Below, in pieces: positions 43,700-51,769 of a stretch of DNA of 64,000 nucleotides (its first letter is position 1; each line of letters begins with the position of its first letter). The notes under the pieces were generated by a model. The model searched no databases, was not told the DNA's origin, and was given only the letters and a program-made list of their open reading frames with translations. The translations under genes and the position numbers were made by a program. Source of the DNA: Tannerella sp. (GTDB taxonomy: Bacteria > Bacteroidota > Bacteroidia > Bacteroidales > Tannerellaceae); assembly GCA_031285565.1 (NCBI GenBank), contig JAITVY010000036.1, positions 36,301-100,300 on the forward strand, given 5' to 3'.

Positions 43700-43942
43700 C
43701 TATCCTCTTTCTTCGACCATTTTCATTAATACCCCAGCCAGCTTTTTCGCTTCATCTCTGGACACACAGAGAACTAAATCCCCATTTATCACTTTTTTTC
43801 GTGTGACGCCCTCTATAAGGAATACCACCTCATCAGGCAAATCACGAATGCCGTCCTTCGAACGAAGTCTGACTGTTGATACACTCGTTGTAAAACGTAC
43901 CCCTAAATCATTTTTAATCTCATGAATTTTGATCGTACTCAT
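43700..43942 (-). CDS. small hypothetical element protein
   Basis: An 80-residue protein with alternating beta strands (GVRFTTSVSTVRLRSKDGIRDLPDEVVFLIEG) and a C-terminal helix. Its start overlaps the VRR-NUC gene's end by 23 bp. No function is known. Confidence 0.6.
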   Translation of the reverse strand: MSTIKIHEIKNDLGVRFTTSVSTVRLRSKDGIRDLPDEVVFLIEGVTRKKVINGDLVLCVSRDEAKKLAGVLMKMVEERG

Positions 43943-44477
43943 AGTTCTTTATTTTTAGCAAGAAATCATTGTAATTTTTTATTATGATATAAATACCACC
44001 TGCACTTTCAATGCTTTTCTGCATGGCTAATTGCTTTTCACTTTGTTTATCTTTTCCAATTTTAATCTCAATGTTAAATACAATACCATTGTAAATTATC
44101 AAAGTGTCTGTCACTCCTTTTGTTGAGCCGGAATGCCTGTACTTACCGATTTTGTAATCAAATATTCCAGTAGTATTCATGCGTTGGAAGTGTGCCCCAT
44201 TGATCTTACTCCATGCTTGCAAACACTTCGTCAATCCGTTTGAGGCATCATCCCGGAACTTAGTTATGAACCGGCAATTATCAGGAATAACTGAATCTTT
44301 GTACTTCCAGCTGAAGTAATCCTGTTCAAGCTGTTTAACTGAATCCGGTTTAACATAAGTCTTTTTAATTCGTACTTTCTGCTTATTTGTTTGTATCGGT
44401 ATGATTTCTTGTATATTCATTTGTTCTTTTGTTTTAAAATTCTTGATTTCAATTTCAGGTTTTCTTAGGTTTTGCAT
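43920..44477 (-). CDS. VRR-NUC-type nuclease (PD-(D/E)XK fold)
   Basis: The start at 44477 (MQNLRKPEIEIKNF) gives 185 residues; the ATG at 44519 lies inside the GTATAC repeat array. The C-terminal half shows the VRR-NUC pattern: STKGVTDTLIIYNGIVFNIEIKIGKDKQSEKQLAMQKSIESAGGIYIII, with the Asp and the EIK as metal ligands. Phage VRR-NUC proteins act as Holliday-junction resolvase-like or replication/recombination nucleases. It lies directly downstream of the RecA-fold ATPase and the repeat array. Confidence 0.85.
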   Translation of the reverse strand: MQNLRKPEIEIKNFKTKEQMNIQEIIPIQTNKQKVRIKKTYVKPDSVKQLEQDYFSWKYKDSVIPDNCRFITKFRDDASNGLTKCLQAWSKINGAHFQRMNTTGIFDYKIGKYRHSGSTKGVTDTLIIYNGIVFNIEIKIGKDKQSEKQLAMQKSIESAGGIYIIIKNYNDFLLKIKNYEYDQNS

Positions 44478-44499
44478 TACTGTAATATTGAAGCTATTT

Positions 44500-44615
44500 G
44501 GTATACAAAAGGTATACAATTTGGTATACTATAAGGTATACATGGTATAGAGGTATACAGTATACAGTGCCATATATGTATGGCACTGATATACTATACC
44601 AATATGTAGTATACT
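44500..44615. repeat. GTATAC iteron-like array with central hairpin
   Basis: GGTATAC or a one-base variant begins at 44500, 44511, 44523, 44535, 44544 (GGTATAG) and 44552; AGTATAC follows at 44559. Beyond the hairpin the words reappear at 44590 (TATAC), 44595 (TATACC) and 44608 (AGTATACT). Most spacings are 11-12 bp, near one helical turn. The hairpin (44565-44588) has stem CAGTGCCATA with TATGGCACTG. The array separates the ATPase and nuclease genes and is a candidate origin or regulator-binding site. Confidence 0.75.
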
Positions 44616-45672
44616 AAAAAGGTAAATTGCTCTGTTCATTTTGTGCTGGTTTAAAAATCCGGTGATACATCTTCACTTCGTTCTTCTCAATAATTCCAAG
44701 ATTTACCGCATCAGAAATCTGTCTTTTCGCATATGCAATCTTCACATTTTCGGATTCCATTATCTTTTCAGCCAATACTGTGTATGAGATAACACCTGGC
44801 AGCAATGGCATGACTTCATTCATTAGTTGCTCTAAACGTTCCTTTTTTGGAGTACGTTTTTCAACTTCGGTACATATTGGTAAGCCATCAAATACAGCAA
44901 AAGCAAAGTCATCCGGTCTAATGTCACGTGTCTTCGCAAACTTGCATAAAGAATTATCTCCGTCTGCTGTTATGCTAATTGCCGTTTCGCATTTCCTCAA
45001 CGCTTCGCTTCCCAGATGCCCGCGGGCTTTGTCACTTCCTATATTCGCATGAATAACCGTTAGGATATGGCAATCCAGCTTCTTAGTCACGTTAAGCAAA
45101 TAAGAGATAACCTCTGTACTTTGGTCGGGATTATTCGGGTCCGTGATCAGATCAGATAAACCATCCAGGATGATAAAGTCGGGCTTAAAATAATCAATAG
45201 CGAATTCGGCTATTTTCCTGCGTTCTGACGGACTTAATTCCCGGAGCATAAGAATGACTATGTTATCATTATTAACCTCAACCGGGAGCCCTGCAATGCG
45301 ATGCAGGCGCTTTCCGATTCGTGCTACATGTCCGGCGGCTTGTTCGGTGTCAATCCAAAGTATTTTCCCGGTTCCGTTAGGTGCTTCCATTCCTAAATAT
45401 CCGTTTTCGTTGAGGAGATTCCCGGCTATTCCGGTACAGAGGAAAGATTTCCGGCTTCCGGGCAAGCCTATCACTACCGAAAAGTTTCCCCGGGTACATA
45501 CGGGCAAGCCGGATAAAGTTATCATTGGCGCCGGATCCGGGTTTGATTTGGCAAGATCTAACCGGTAGCTATTGACTTTTTCAATAAGTAAAACCTTTTC
45601 TTTTTCCTTATCCGGATCGTATGGCTCACCGTTAAGCCTATGACCTATCAGCTTTGTTATTTCATTTTGCAT
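44614..45672 (-). CDS. RecA-fold replicative ATPase (RepA/AAA_25-type)
   Basis: The start at 45672 (MQNEITKLIGHRLNG) gives 352 residues; an in-frame ATG at 45696 would overlap the upstream gene. Walker A is in VVIGLPGSRKSFLCTG (near residue 67), a DnaB-type strand GKILWIDTEQ follows, and Walker B is FIILDGLSDLI. Motif spacing matches hexameric RepA helicase-type proteins of plasmids and phage elements. The C-terminal 90 residues (EQLMNEVMPLLPGVISYTVLAEKI) resemble a winged helix. It is the best candidate for the element's replication protein and its stop overlaps the repeat array. Confidence 0.85.
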   Translation of the reverse strand: MQNEITKLIGHRLNGEPYDPDKEKEKVLLIEKVNSYRLDLAKSNPDPAPMITLSGLPVCTRGNFSVVIGLPGSRKSFLCTGIAGNLLNENGYLGMEAPNGTGKILWIDTEQAAGHVARIGKRLHRIAGLPVEVNNDNIVILMLRELSPSERRKIAEFAIDYFKPDFIILDGLSDLITDPNNPDQSTEVISYLLNVTKKLDCHILTVIHANIGSDKARGHLGSEALRKCETAISITADGDNSLCKFAKTRDIRPDDFAFAVFDGLPICTEVEKRTPKKERLEQLMNEVMPLLPGVISYTVLAEKIMESENVKIAYAKRQISDAVNLGIIEKNEVKMYHRIFKPAQNEQSNLPF

Positions 45673-45676
45673 AGGC

Positions 45677-46120
45677 TTAATGTTTGTTTGATGCATATTC
45701 CTGAAATAACTGACCTCTATTATACTCGTAACCCCTTGGATTTTCAAAACTGTACCCGCATAAATCAATAACAATCTGTTTAGCGGTAGCGTAATCCGGC
45801 AGGTCGGGTTTTAGCGGGAAATAAACCAGAGCCATATCGCCATTAAATTCGTGATGCCTGGCATGGTTTAATTTATCCCATATAAGCCGCCAGATATCTA
45901 TTGGTTCGCATTGCTCTAATGCCCGGCAAATTTCATCCAGGGCATTGATAAGGTCAGCCCTTTTATTTATACTTGTAATTGAATCAGGATACTTTCGCTT
46001 ATACTGAACTAAATTTACATCCATTTGATCAACAATCAAACGAAGCTGTCCGATCGGGTTATCAGCGCCTTGCCGGTTTTTGATAGCTGATTGCATCCGT
46101 GTCCCAATGTTATTATTCAT
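45677..46120 (-). CDS. hypothetical element protein
   Basis: The start at 46120 (MNNNIGTRMQSAIKNRQ) is preceded by AAGGAGG 5 bp upstream, which decides it over the ATG at 46138 (147 residues). The helical N-terminal part (QLRLIVDQMDVNLVQYKRKYP) is followed by a C-terminal segment rich in aromatic residues. It resembles nothing I can name. It stands between small regulators and the ATPase. Confidence 0.6.
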   Translation of the reverse strand: MNNNIGTRMQSAIKNRQGADNPIGQLRLIVDQMDVNLVQYKRKYPDSITSINKRADLINALDEICRALEQCEPIDIWRLIWDKLNHARHHEFNGDMALVYFPLKPDLPDYATAKQIVIDLCGYSFENPRGYEYNRGQLFQEYASNKH

Positions 46121-46445
46121 AACAGCCTCCTTCCTCATCGAATAGTGACATTTGTACAGGAAATTTCTTTAAGTGCCTTGGATCGGTAGTATAGTAGTTT
46201 ACCATTAAGCCGGTAAAATCACAACGGCCACGATGATGTACAATGATCTGGTTATTTGCTCTAAGCATTCCGGAATACCAACAGATATTACTTCTTTCCT
46301 CGCTTAATTCAATTGCTACCTGGCGCATTGTTTTGGGACATTCGCAAAATGAATCTTTTACCCGTTGAAGTTGGTTTTCAGAAAAGGATGTGTTATCTTT
46401 GTGATGCGTTTGGGCGGCTTCGGTCGCTCTTTTCTTTTGTCTCAT
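46113..46445 (-). CDS. small putative winged-helix element protein
   Basis: A 110-residue protein with a likely winged helix (VKDSFCECPKTMRQVAIELSEERSNICWYSGMLRANNQIIVHHRG). Similar small proteins accompany Bacteroidales integrases. Its start overlaps the preceding HTH gene by 4 bp (ATGA). Confidence 0.6.
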   Translation of the reverse strand: MRQKKRATEAAQTHHKDNTSFSENQLQRVKDSFCECPKTMRQVAIELSEERSNICWYSGMLRANNQIIVHHRGRCDFTGLMVNYYTTDPRHLKKFPVQMSLFDEEGGCYE

Positions 46446-46741
46446 TTTGAAACCCTCCCGATATTACCGGTAACAATATAATCCGTTGCCATTTTGTCAA
46501 TCTCATTACTGGTTGATACCCTGTTTTGTTTCATCCAATTTTCCAATTCCAAACGATCAAAATAAATTTGCTTACCATTGGGTTTGTAATGTGGAATTTG
46601 GTGTGAACAAGTTAGTTTATACAAATGGCTTTTTGACAAGCCGGTTAATAAAGCAACATCTTCAAAAGTTAAAACGTTTTTTGCTGATAACAAGCTATTA
46701 CGCTCTATTCTGCTTAACTGATCTAAAATTTTTTCTTCCAT
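46442..46741 (-). CDS. excisionase-like HTH_17 protein
   Basis: A 99-residue MerR-type helix-turn-helix protein (LTFEDVALLTGLSKSHLYKLTCSHQIPHYKPNGKQIYFDRLELENWM), the pattern of Bacteroides excisionase/DNA-binding proteins. It would act as recombination directionality factor or as an activator of the genes it leads. Its gene follows the 47-kb block and leads the packed group down to the ATPase. Confidence 0.8.
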   Translation of the reverse strand: MEEKILDQLSRIERNSLLSAKNVLTFEDVALLTGLSKSHLYKLTCSHQIPHYKPNGKQIYFDRLELENWMKQNRVSTSNEIDKMATDYIVTGNIGRVSK

Positions 46742-46827
46742 AATTTAAATTTTAGACAATGGCAAGCTGTGCACCGCTAACCTTTGTCGGTTATGATGCA
46801 AAGATGAGAATATGGAGAAAAAGAAGA

Positions 46828-46852
46828 GGGTTACAATACATTACTGTAACCC
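46828..46852 (-). terminator. terminator after the 259-residue protein gene
   Basis: GGGTTACA (46828-46835) pairs with TGTAACCC (46845-46852). On the minus strand it is followed by TCTTCTTTTT. Confidence 0.65.
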
Positions 46853-46885
46853 CAACTGTTGTGTGCTGTTATGTTGTGTAATCCT

Positions 46886-47665
46886 TTATACTTTTAGGAT
46901 ATTGTCTAAATCATCAAATTCTTTTGGACGGTCCTTATAACCGTTCTTAATCTTACTTAGTGTTGTTTTCATTGTATCTGTGTTTGGCTTTTCTCCTTTC
47001 AAGGTAAAGATCTTACTTGTGATACTCCATAATCTTGACCCATCTGTATCCCCAAACAAAGTGTTTACAAGATGAGCTAATAGCTGCTGATCCTTTATCC
47101 AATTAAGGGGTGTTGCAGGTATCTGTTTGGTGGTGTTTCCACAACAAATGTAAAGCCATGTTTGCAAATCACTGTTAGCATCAAAATATTTGTGCTCTTT
47201 AAGCTTTTCAAATATCGTTGTTAAGTTTATTTCTGTTTCTCCAGAATGAAAGTTTGTTCCTTTATCAGTATCTAATCCTTTAGGCAAAGTCTTGGGAGTT
47301 TCTGATAGTTTCTGTTTAGGTTCATTCTCTGTATTTTTTGATTCTTCTGAATGTAAATTTTGTGGTGCAATATTAACTAAATGCGCACAGCAGTCAGTCA
47401 CACTATTTCTTGTTTTATTACTTAGTTCATACCAGCCTAATAGCTGGTGCAAGGTGTATCGTTGGGTATTTTCTACTTCATTAAGGAAGTTACTATCTTT
47501 TGACATCAAAACGTATATTTCCATTTTCTTAGACATTTCTCCAACTCTATCCAGATCCGAAATAATAGCTGGAGGAATTTCCATTTTACGCTCAACAAAT
47601 AAACATGTAGTATTTATAATTTTTCTCAATTCAACCAATAATCCGTATGCCTCGGTTTTGTCCAT
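46886..47665 (-). CDS. hypothetical protein downstream of the integrase
   Basis: A 259-residue protein. The N-terminal 120 residues are helical; a linker rich in Glu/Lys/Thr follows; the C-terminal 100 residues read IFEKLKEHKYFDANSDLQTWLYICCG ... LNWIKDQQLLAHLVNTLF, a W-x-x-x-x-x-L-A pattern reminiscent of RteC-like regulators in Bacteroides mobile elements. That likeness is weak. The gene lies 17 bp after the integrase stop and ends at a terminator. Confidence 0.6.
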   Translation of the reverse strand: MDKTEAYGLLVELRKIINTTCLFVERKMEIPPAIISDLDRVGEMSKKMEIYVLMSKDSNFLNEVENTQRYTLHQLLGWYELSNKTRNSVTDCCAHLVNIAPQNLHSEESKNTENEPKQKLSETPKTLPKGLDTDKGTNFHSGETEINLTTIFEKLKEHKYFDANSDLQTWLYICCGNTTKQIPATPLNWIKDQQLLAHLVNTLFGDTDGSRLWSITSKIFTLKGEKPNTDTMKTTLSKIKNGYKDRPKEFDDLDNILKV

Positions 47666-47682
47666 AATTCTTTTCGTCTTTA

Positions 47683-48846
47683 TTAATCAAATAACCCATC
47701 TTGTTTTTTTACAGCTTCTTTTTTGCTCTCATCTATGATCTTTGCATAGATTTGAGTAGTCGATATCTTAGTGTGTCCTAAGAGCTTTGAAACCGTTTCT
47801 ATTGGTACGCCTAAACTTAGGTTAAGCGTTGCCGCAGTATGACGTGAGCAATGAAATGAGAGCCGTTTATTTATATTGGCTGCTTCGCTCCATTTACGTA
47901 GCTTTCTGTTGGCGTGATCGTTTTTAGGCAGGATAAAAACATACTTCTCATCGTTTGCTTCGTTTCTATCCGGAAGCCATTTTAACGCCTCGTTACTGAT
48001 AGGGAAGTCTTCATGGCGTTTCGTCTTTAAAACTTTCAGTCTCAATATGACCTCTCCGTCATTATCCTTATAAAACTGCCCCCATGTTAAATTCTTTACA
48101 TCGCTATACCGGATACCACATAGACAGCAAAACAGAAAAGCACGTTTTATCATATCATCGTTACAAGGTGCTTTAATGAGCATCTTCATTTCTTCAATAG
48201 TAAGAAACTCCCGGGTTCCGTCTTCTCCTTTTGGTTTATCATCGCTATCAATTTTATCCAATGGATTGACCTGGATGATTTCGGCTAGTATTGCCTTCTT
48301 AATGACGTATGCAAACTTCTTGAATAAGTTATGTTGTGTGTTAGGTGACAATATGCCATCCTCAACTTCTTTTTTTAGTAAATTAAAGTTTTTAGCTGAT
48401 CGCAGATATACAATGAATCTTTTTACAAAGTCATGATCTACTTGCTGAAATGTGATTTTGTCACCGGCAAAACTGTTGAGATGCTTTGCTAATGAGTGAA
48501 GAGTATAGTAATAGCTTCTTTTGTTTCCGGTTTTAGCCAATGCTTCATCTGCAAGAAACAGGACATAGCCGATGAGGTTTGTTTTGGATTTGGTTGTATT
48601 GTTTTTAAATCCGTATTCATTATTCTGGATTTGAACAATACGTTTTGCTTTGATTGCATTAGCTAATTGAAGAGTGGTAGCATTTGTTTTACGTGCTTCT
48701 TTCGTTTGCTCTGGAATAAGATAAAGCTTAAGGTACTCTCTATTTCTTTTACCGTTGATATAGACATCAAGAAATAAACTTTGGCTTCCGTTAGAAAGCA
48801 TTTTTGTCCGGATCCTGATCGGCTCTTTCACTTTTGTCTCTTTCAT
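47683..48846 (-). CDS. tyrosine recombinase / integrase
   Basis: A 387-residue phage-integrase family protein. The N-terminal arm-binding region (1-90) and core-binding SAM-like domain (100-200: LNSFAGDKITFQQVDHDFVKRFIVYLRS) precede the catalytic domain with Arg in CGIRYSDVKNL, HxxR in SFHCSRHTAATL, His in LLGHTKISTTQIY and the tyrosine nucleophile in that IYAKI segment. It resembles Bacteroidales mobile-element integrases and would catalyse insertion at the ssrA core. A terminator lies upstream. Confidence 0.95.
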   Translation of the reverse strand: MKETKVKEPIRIRTKMLSNGSQSLFLDVYINGKRNREYLKLYLIPEQTKEARKTNATTLQLANAIKAKRIVQIQNNEYGFKNNTTKSKTNLIGYVLFLADEALAKTGNKRSYYYTLHSLAKHLNSFAGDKITFQQVDHDFVKRFIVYLRSAKNFNLLKKEVEDGILSPNTQHNLFKKFAYVIKKAILAEIIQVNPLDKIDSDDKPKGEDGTREFLTIEEMKMLIKAPCNDDMIKRAFLFCCLCGIRYSDVKNLTWGQFYKDNDGEVILRLKVLKTKRHEDFPISNEALKWLPDRNEANDEKYVFILPKNDHANRKLRKWSEAANINKRLSFHCSRHTAATLNLSLGVPIETVSKLLGHTKISTTQIYAKIIDESKKEAVKKQDGLFD

Positions 48847-48897
48847 TTTCGAATTAATTTGTCACCCAACACAAAGTTAATATTTATTTCTGTATTC

Positions 48898-48923
48898 GGG
48901 GGACAAACGGGGGACAAAAATGA
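48898..48923 (+). repeat. right arm-type integrase binding repeat (candidate)
   Basis: GGGGGACAAACG followed by GGGGACAAAAATGA, matching the left copy at 34810-34835 with about five differences. An inverted half copy, TTTGTCACCC, lies at 48858-48867. Confidence 0.55.
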
Positions 48924-48924
48924 G

Positions 48925-48970
48925 TAAAAAAAGAGCCAATCAAAAGAAAATTAACATTTCTTAATTGGCT
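48925..48970 (-). terminator. terminator between the host side and the integrase gene
   Basis: Read on the minus strand AGCCAATTAAGAAA pairs with TTTCTTTTGATTGGCT (two-base bulge, 7-nt loop), followed by CTTTTTTTAC. It would stop transcription entering from the stranded ssrA promoter before the integrase gene. Confidence 0.75.
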
Positions 48971-49054
48971 TATAATATGACTGTAAGAGTCTGAAATTCT
49001 TTCTTTTATTTGACTTTTTCTTTGCTCTTATTTACTGTTGATTTTTGGGCTATT

Positions 49055-49077
49055 CTGTCAAAACCGGTCAGCCCCAT
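49055..49077. repeat. attR: 23-bp core repeat
   Basis: Identical to 34736-34758 and in the same orientation. Beyond it to the right lies the original ssrA upstream region with its promoter. Confidence 0.93.
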
Positions 49078-49097
49078 GATTTCTGTAATTATATATG

Positions 49098-49105
49098 CAA
49101 AGGTA
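49098..49105 (-). promoter_or_regulatory. original ssrA -7 promoter element, now stranded
   Basis: TACCTTTG on the minus strand, 23 bp from the base that was the ancestral tmRNA 5' end (49075). No clear TTTG lies at -33. In the present arrangement it reads leftward into the element's right end. Confidence 0.6.
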
Positions 49106-49131
49106 TGAAAAATATCAGAAATATAACTTTT

Positions 49132-50013
49132 TTATTCTTCAATAACTCCGATTTCACGGAACCAGTCTTCTGCGCGATCGGGCCAACTATTGGCTTCTGT
49201 CCCTGTGTCGCGAAGTCCATAGCCGTGTCCTCCTTTATTGTATAGATGCATCCAGGCAGGTACGCCAGCTTCTTTTAGTGCATAATAATAGAATAAGCTA
49301 CTGTTTATATATGACTTGTCGTCTTGAGATTGGATCAGTAGTGTAGGAGGGGTTTTCGGTTTTATGATTATTTCAGGTGCAATACCAAAATTTTCTCCTT
49401 CGAGATAGGCTGGGTAAATCAACATACAAAAATTCGGGCGACAACTGTATTTATCTATTTTTTCTACTAAAGGGTATGTTCTTTGTTCATAGGTGGTTGA
49501 TGCCATGACAGCTAAATGTGCTCCTGCAGAGAATCCCATAACGCCGACTCTATCGGGATCAATATTTAAGACATCAGCGTTTGCCCGGACGTAACTGATA
49601 GCACGTTGTAAATCCTGTAGAGGTGCTTCGTGTTTCTCTTTCCCTTCTCTTTGCGGCACCCTGTATTTTAAAAGAATAGCAGTGATTCCTAATTCATTTA
49701 ACCAAAGGCATACTTCATCTCCTTCCAGATCATAGGCTAAAATGTTATAACCACCTCCCGGACAGACAACAATAGCAGAACCACTGGCAAGTTCTTCAGG
49801 TGCTTCATAAATTGAGATGGTCGGCTCACTGACATCGGTAATCCTTAATACAGTTTCTTTAGCAACCCGGTTCCCTTCTCTGTTTTGTTTTTCTTCTAAT
49901 TGCGTAGTTTCTCCCGGGACTCCTTCGGGAAATAATTTTATAGTTTGCTCTTGAGCCATAGCAAATGAAAGTGAAAATATCATACATAAGAATAGAAAAA
50001 GCTTTTTTTCCAT
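49132..50013 (-). CDS. secreted alpha/beta hydrolase (esterase-like)
   Basis: A 293-residue protein with signal peptide (KKLFLFLCMIFSLSFAMAQE). The alpha/beta-hydrolase fold shows the oxyanion CPGGGYNILA, the nucleophile elbow GFSAGAHLAVM, Asp in IQSQDDKSYI and His in KGGHGYGLRD. This matches the BD-FAE/acetyl-xylan-esterase-like group of Bacteroidota. It lies just upstream of the ancestral ssrA promoter on the same strand. Confidence 0.9.
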   Translation of the reverse strand: MEKKLFLFLCMIFSLSFAMAQEQTIKLFPEGVPGETTQLEEKQNREGNRVAKETVLRITDVSEPTISIYEAPEELASGSAIVVCPGGGYNILAYDLEGDEVCLWLNELGITAILLKYRVPQREGKEKHEAPLQDLQRAISYVRANADVLNIDPDRVGVMGFSAGAHLAVMASTTYEQRTYPLVEKIDKYSCRPNFCMLIYPAYLEGENFGIAPEIIIKPKTPPTLLIQSQDDKSYINSSLFYYYALKEAGVPAWMHLYNKGGHGYGLRDTGTEANSWPDRAEDWFREIGVIEE

Positions 50014-50059
50014 ACTTTTATATTTTAAAAAATATTTTTAGCGTTTTGGTATGTTGATG

Positions 50060-50067
50060 CAAATCTA
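50060..50067 (-). promoter_or_regulatory. -7 promoter element for the hydrolase gene
   Basis: TAGATTTG on the minus strand, 47 bp upstream of the start codon. Confidence 0.45.
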
Positions 50068-50103
50068 CGAAAATATACTAAAAAGAAATTCTTTTTCTTT
50101 AAA

Positions 50104-51678
50104 TTATTTTATTTCTCTTTCATCTTGCATGTCAAGTTCATTACGTTCCTGATCATAGAATTTGTATTCAAGAAATGCCAAATTTTGATTTGGAATTATT
50201 TTCATATGCCAGGAGTATTTAAACTTCCATTTCAGACGTAAAGGATAAATTCCTTTGTTGATATATGCAGCAACATACGGATGAATATGTAACGTGAATT
50301 TTTTTACATGATGCTTATTTACTAAACAATCTATTTTTCTTTCTAAGCTATCAGTAAATAATATAGAAGATTTAATTTTTCCTGTACCGAGGCAGGATGG
50401 GCAATCTTCTGAAGTTCGTACTTCTAAAATCGGACGCACACGTTGGCGCGTAATTTGCATCAGGCAAAACTTACTTAAAGGGAGAATGTTGTGTTTTGCA
50501 CGATCGTGTGCCAACATTTTCGTCATGTGTTCAAAGAGTTTCTGTCGATTTGAAATATCCGCCATATCGATAAAATCGATGACAATGATACCTCCCATAT
50601 CCCTTAAACGTAGCTGACGTGCTATTTCATCAGCAGCAGCAATATTTACTTCAAATGCTGTTTTTTCTTGTTCAGTACTTCCTTTGGTGCGATTGCCACT
50701 GTTTACATCAATGACATGCATTGCTTCTGTATGCTCTATGATTAGGTAAGCTCCTCCTCTGTAGGTAACGGTGCGGCCAAACGAAGATTTTATTTGTTTG
50801 GTAATACCGAATTTATCAAAAATGGGTAATTCATCTTTGTATAATTTTACAATGTCTTTTTTTTCAGGAGCAATTATACTAACATAGTCATATATGCTGG
50901 TATAAACATCTTTATCGTTGATGTATATATGTTCAAAAGATGAGTTGAAAATATCGCGTATAATAGCTACCGTACGTGCCGTCTCTTCATATACGACAGC
51001 AGGCGCTTTTAATTTTGGAACTTTAATGAGATTGTCATCCCAACGTTTTACTAACGTTTTAAGTTCCCAATCGAGTTCAGCAACACGTTTTTCTTCTGCA
51101 GATGTTCGAACAATCACACTGAAGTTTTTTGGCTTTACGCTTTGAAGCAGCTGGCGTAAACGTGCCCGTTCTTCGTTGGATTTGATTTTTGTGGAAATAG
51201 AAATTTTGTTTGCAAAAGGTATCAATACCAAAAAACGACCTGCCAGAGATAATTCGGCTGTCAATCGTGGTCCTTTGGTAGAAATTGGCTCTTTAGCAAT
51301 TTGTACAAGTAGCTCTTGTCCAACAGTTAGCACATCTCCTATGCTTCCGTCTTTTTCAATATCGGGAAGGATTTGTACTTTATTAATTGGTGGGACACGT
51401 TTTTTAGGATCATTCAATAGTTGCTTTAAATATGCTTGTTGCGTGTTAAAGTTTGCACCAAGATCCTGATAATGAAGAAATGCTTCTTTTTTGTAGCCCA
51501 CATCCACAAATGCGGCATTTAAACCGGGTAATAACTTTTTTACTTTTCCAAGGTATATATTACCCACAGCAAAAGATTCACTTTGAGCTTCTTTTTGAAG
51601 TTCTACCAGATTCTTGTCTTCTAATACAGCTATTGAGACTTCCTTTTTATTTACATCAACAACTAATTCGCTAATCAC
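50104..51678 (-). CDS. rng: ribonuclease G (RNase E/G family)
   Basis: A 524-residue protein starting with the RNase E/G S1 domain (SFAVGNIYLGKVKKLLPGLNAAFVDVGYKKEAFLHY). The RNase H-like part and catalytic aspartates are in GGIIVIDFIDMAD, and the zinc link has C-x2-C in DCPSCLGTGK. It cuts single-stranded RNA and helps 16S rRNA maturation. It lacks the long C-terminal scaffold of RNase E. It follows the HU and COX24-type genes on the same strand. Confidence 0.93.
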   Translation of the reverse strand: MISELVVDVNKKEVSIAVLEDKNLVELQKEAQSESFAVGNIYLGKVKKLLPGLNAAFVDVGYKKEAFLHYQDLGANFNTQQAYLKQLLNDPKKRVPPINKVQILPDIEKDGSIGDVLTVGQELLVQIAKEPISTKGPRLTAELSLAGRFLVLIPFANKISISTKIKSNEERARLRQLLQSVKPKNFSVIVRTSAEEKRVAELDWELKTLVKRWDDNLIKVPKLKAPAVVYEETARTVAIIRDIFNSSFEHIYINDKDVYTSIYDYVSIIAPEKKDIVKLYKDELPIFDKFGITKQIKSSFGRTVTYRGGAYLIIEHTEAMHVIDVNSGNRTKGSTEQEKTAFEVNIAAADEIARQLRLRDMGGIIVIDFIDMADISNRQKLFEHMTKMLAHDRAKHNILPLSKFCLMQITRQRVRPILEVRTSEDCPSCLGTGKIKSSILFTDSLERKIDCLVNKHHVKKFTLHIHPYVAAYINKGIYPLRLKWKFKYSWHMKIIPNQNLAFLEYKFYDQERNELDMQDEREIK

Positions 51679-51769
51679 AATTAATCGTGTTTCTTGTTTA
51701 TTCTGTCTTAAAAAAAGAACAAACTTAAAAGGATGCTCTATTAAGTTTGTTCTGTAGTCGTTTTAAGAC

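Larger units (their letters stand above)
34736..49077. mobile_element. integrated satellite- or prophage-like element in the 5' end of ssrA
   Basis: The element of about 14.3 kb is delimited by a 23-bp perfect direct repeat at 34736-34758 and 49055-49077, which contains the first 21 bases of tmRNA (GGGGCTGACCGG side). A tyrosine recombinase gene is the last gene at the right end. Contents in leftward order from the right are integrase, unknown, excisionase-like HTH, two small proteins, RecA-fold ATPase, iteron-like array, VRR-NUC, two small proteins, sigma-like protein and tape measure. A rightward trio of small genes, an XRE repressor with an ORF6N gene, and a small-terminase relic follow. 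No portal, capsid, large terminase, lysis or conjugation gene is present. Confidence 0.9.

Noticed and set aside
44500..44615. CRISPR array
   Set aside because: The repeated words are 7 bp at 7-12-bp spacing with no unique spacers and no cas genes nearby, so an iteron-like array fits instead.
34736..49077. conjugative or mobilisable transposon
   Set aside because: No relaxase, coupling protein or transfer gene is found; the tape measure, terS relic and ORF6N point to a phage origin.
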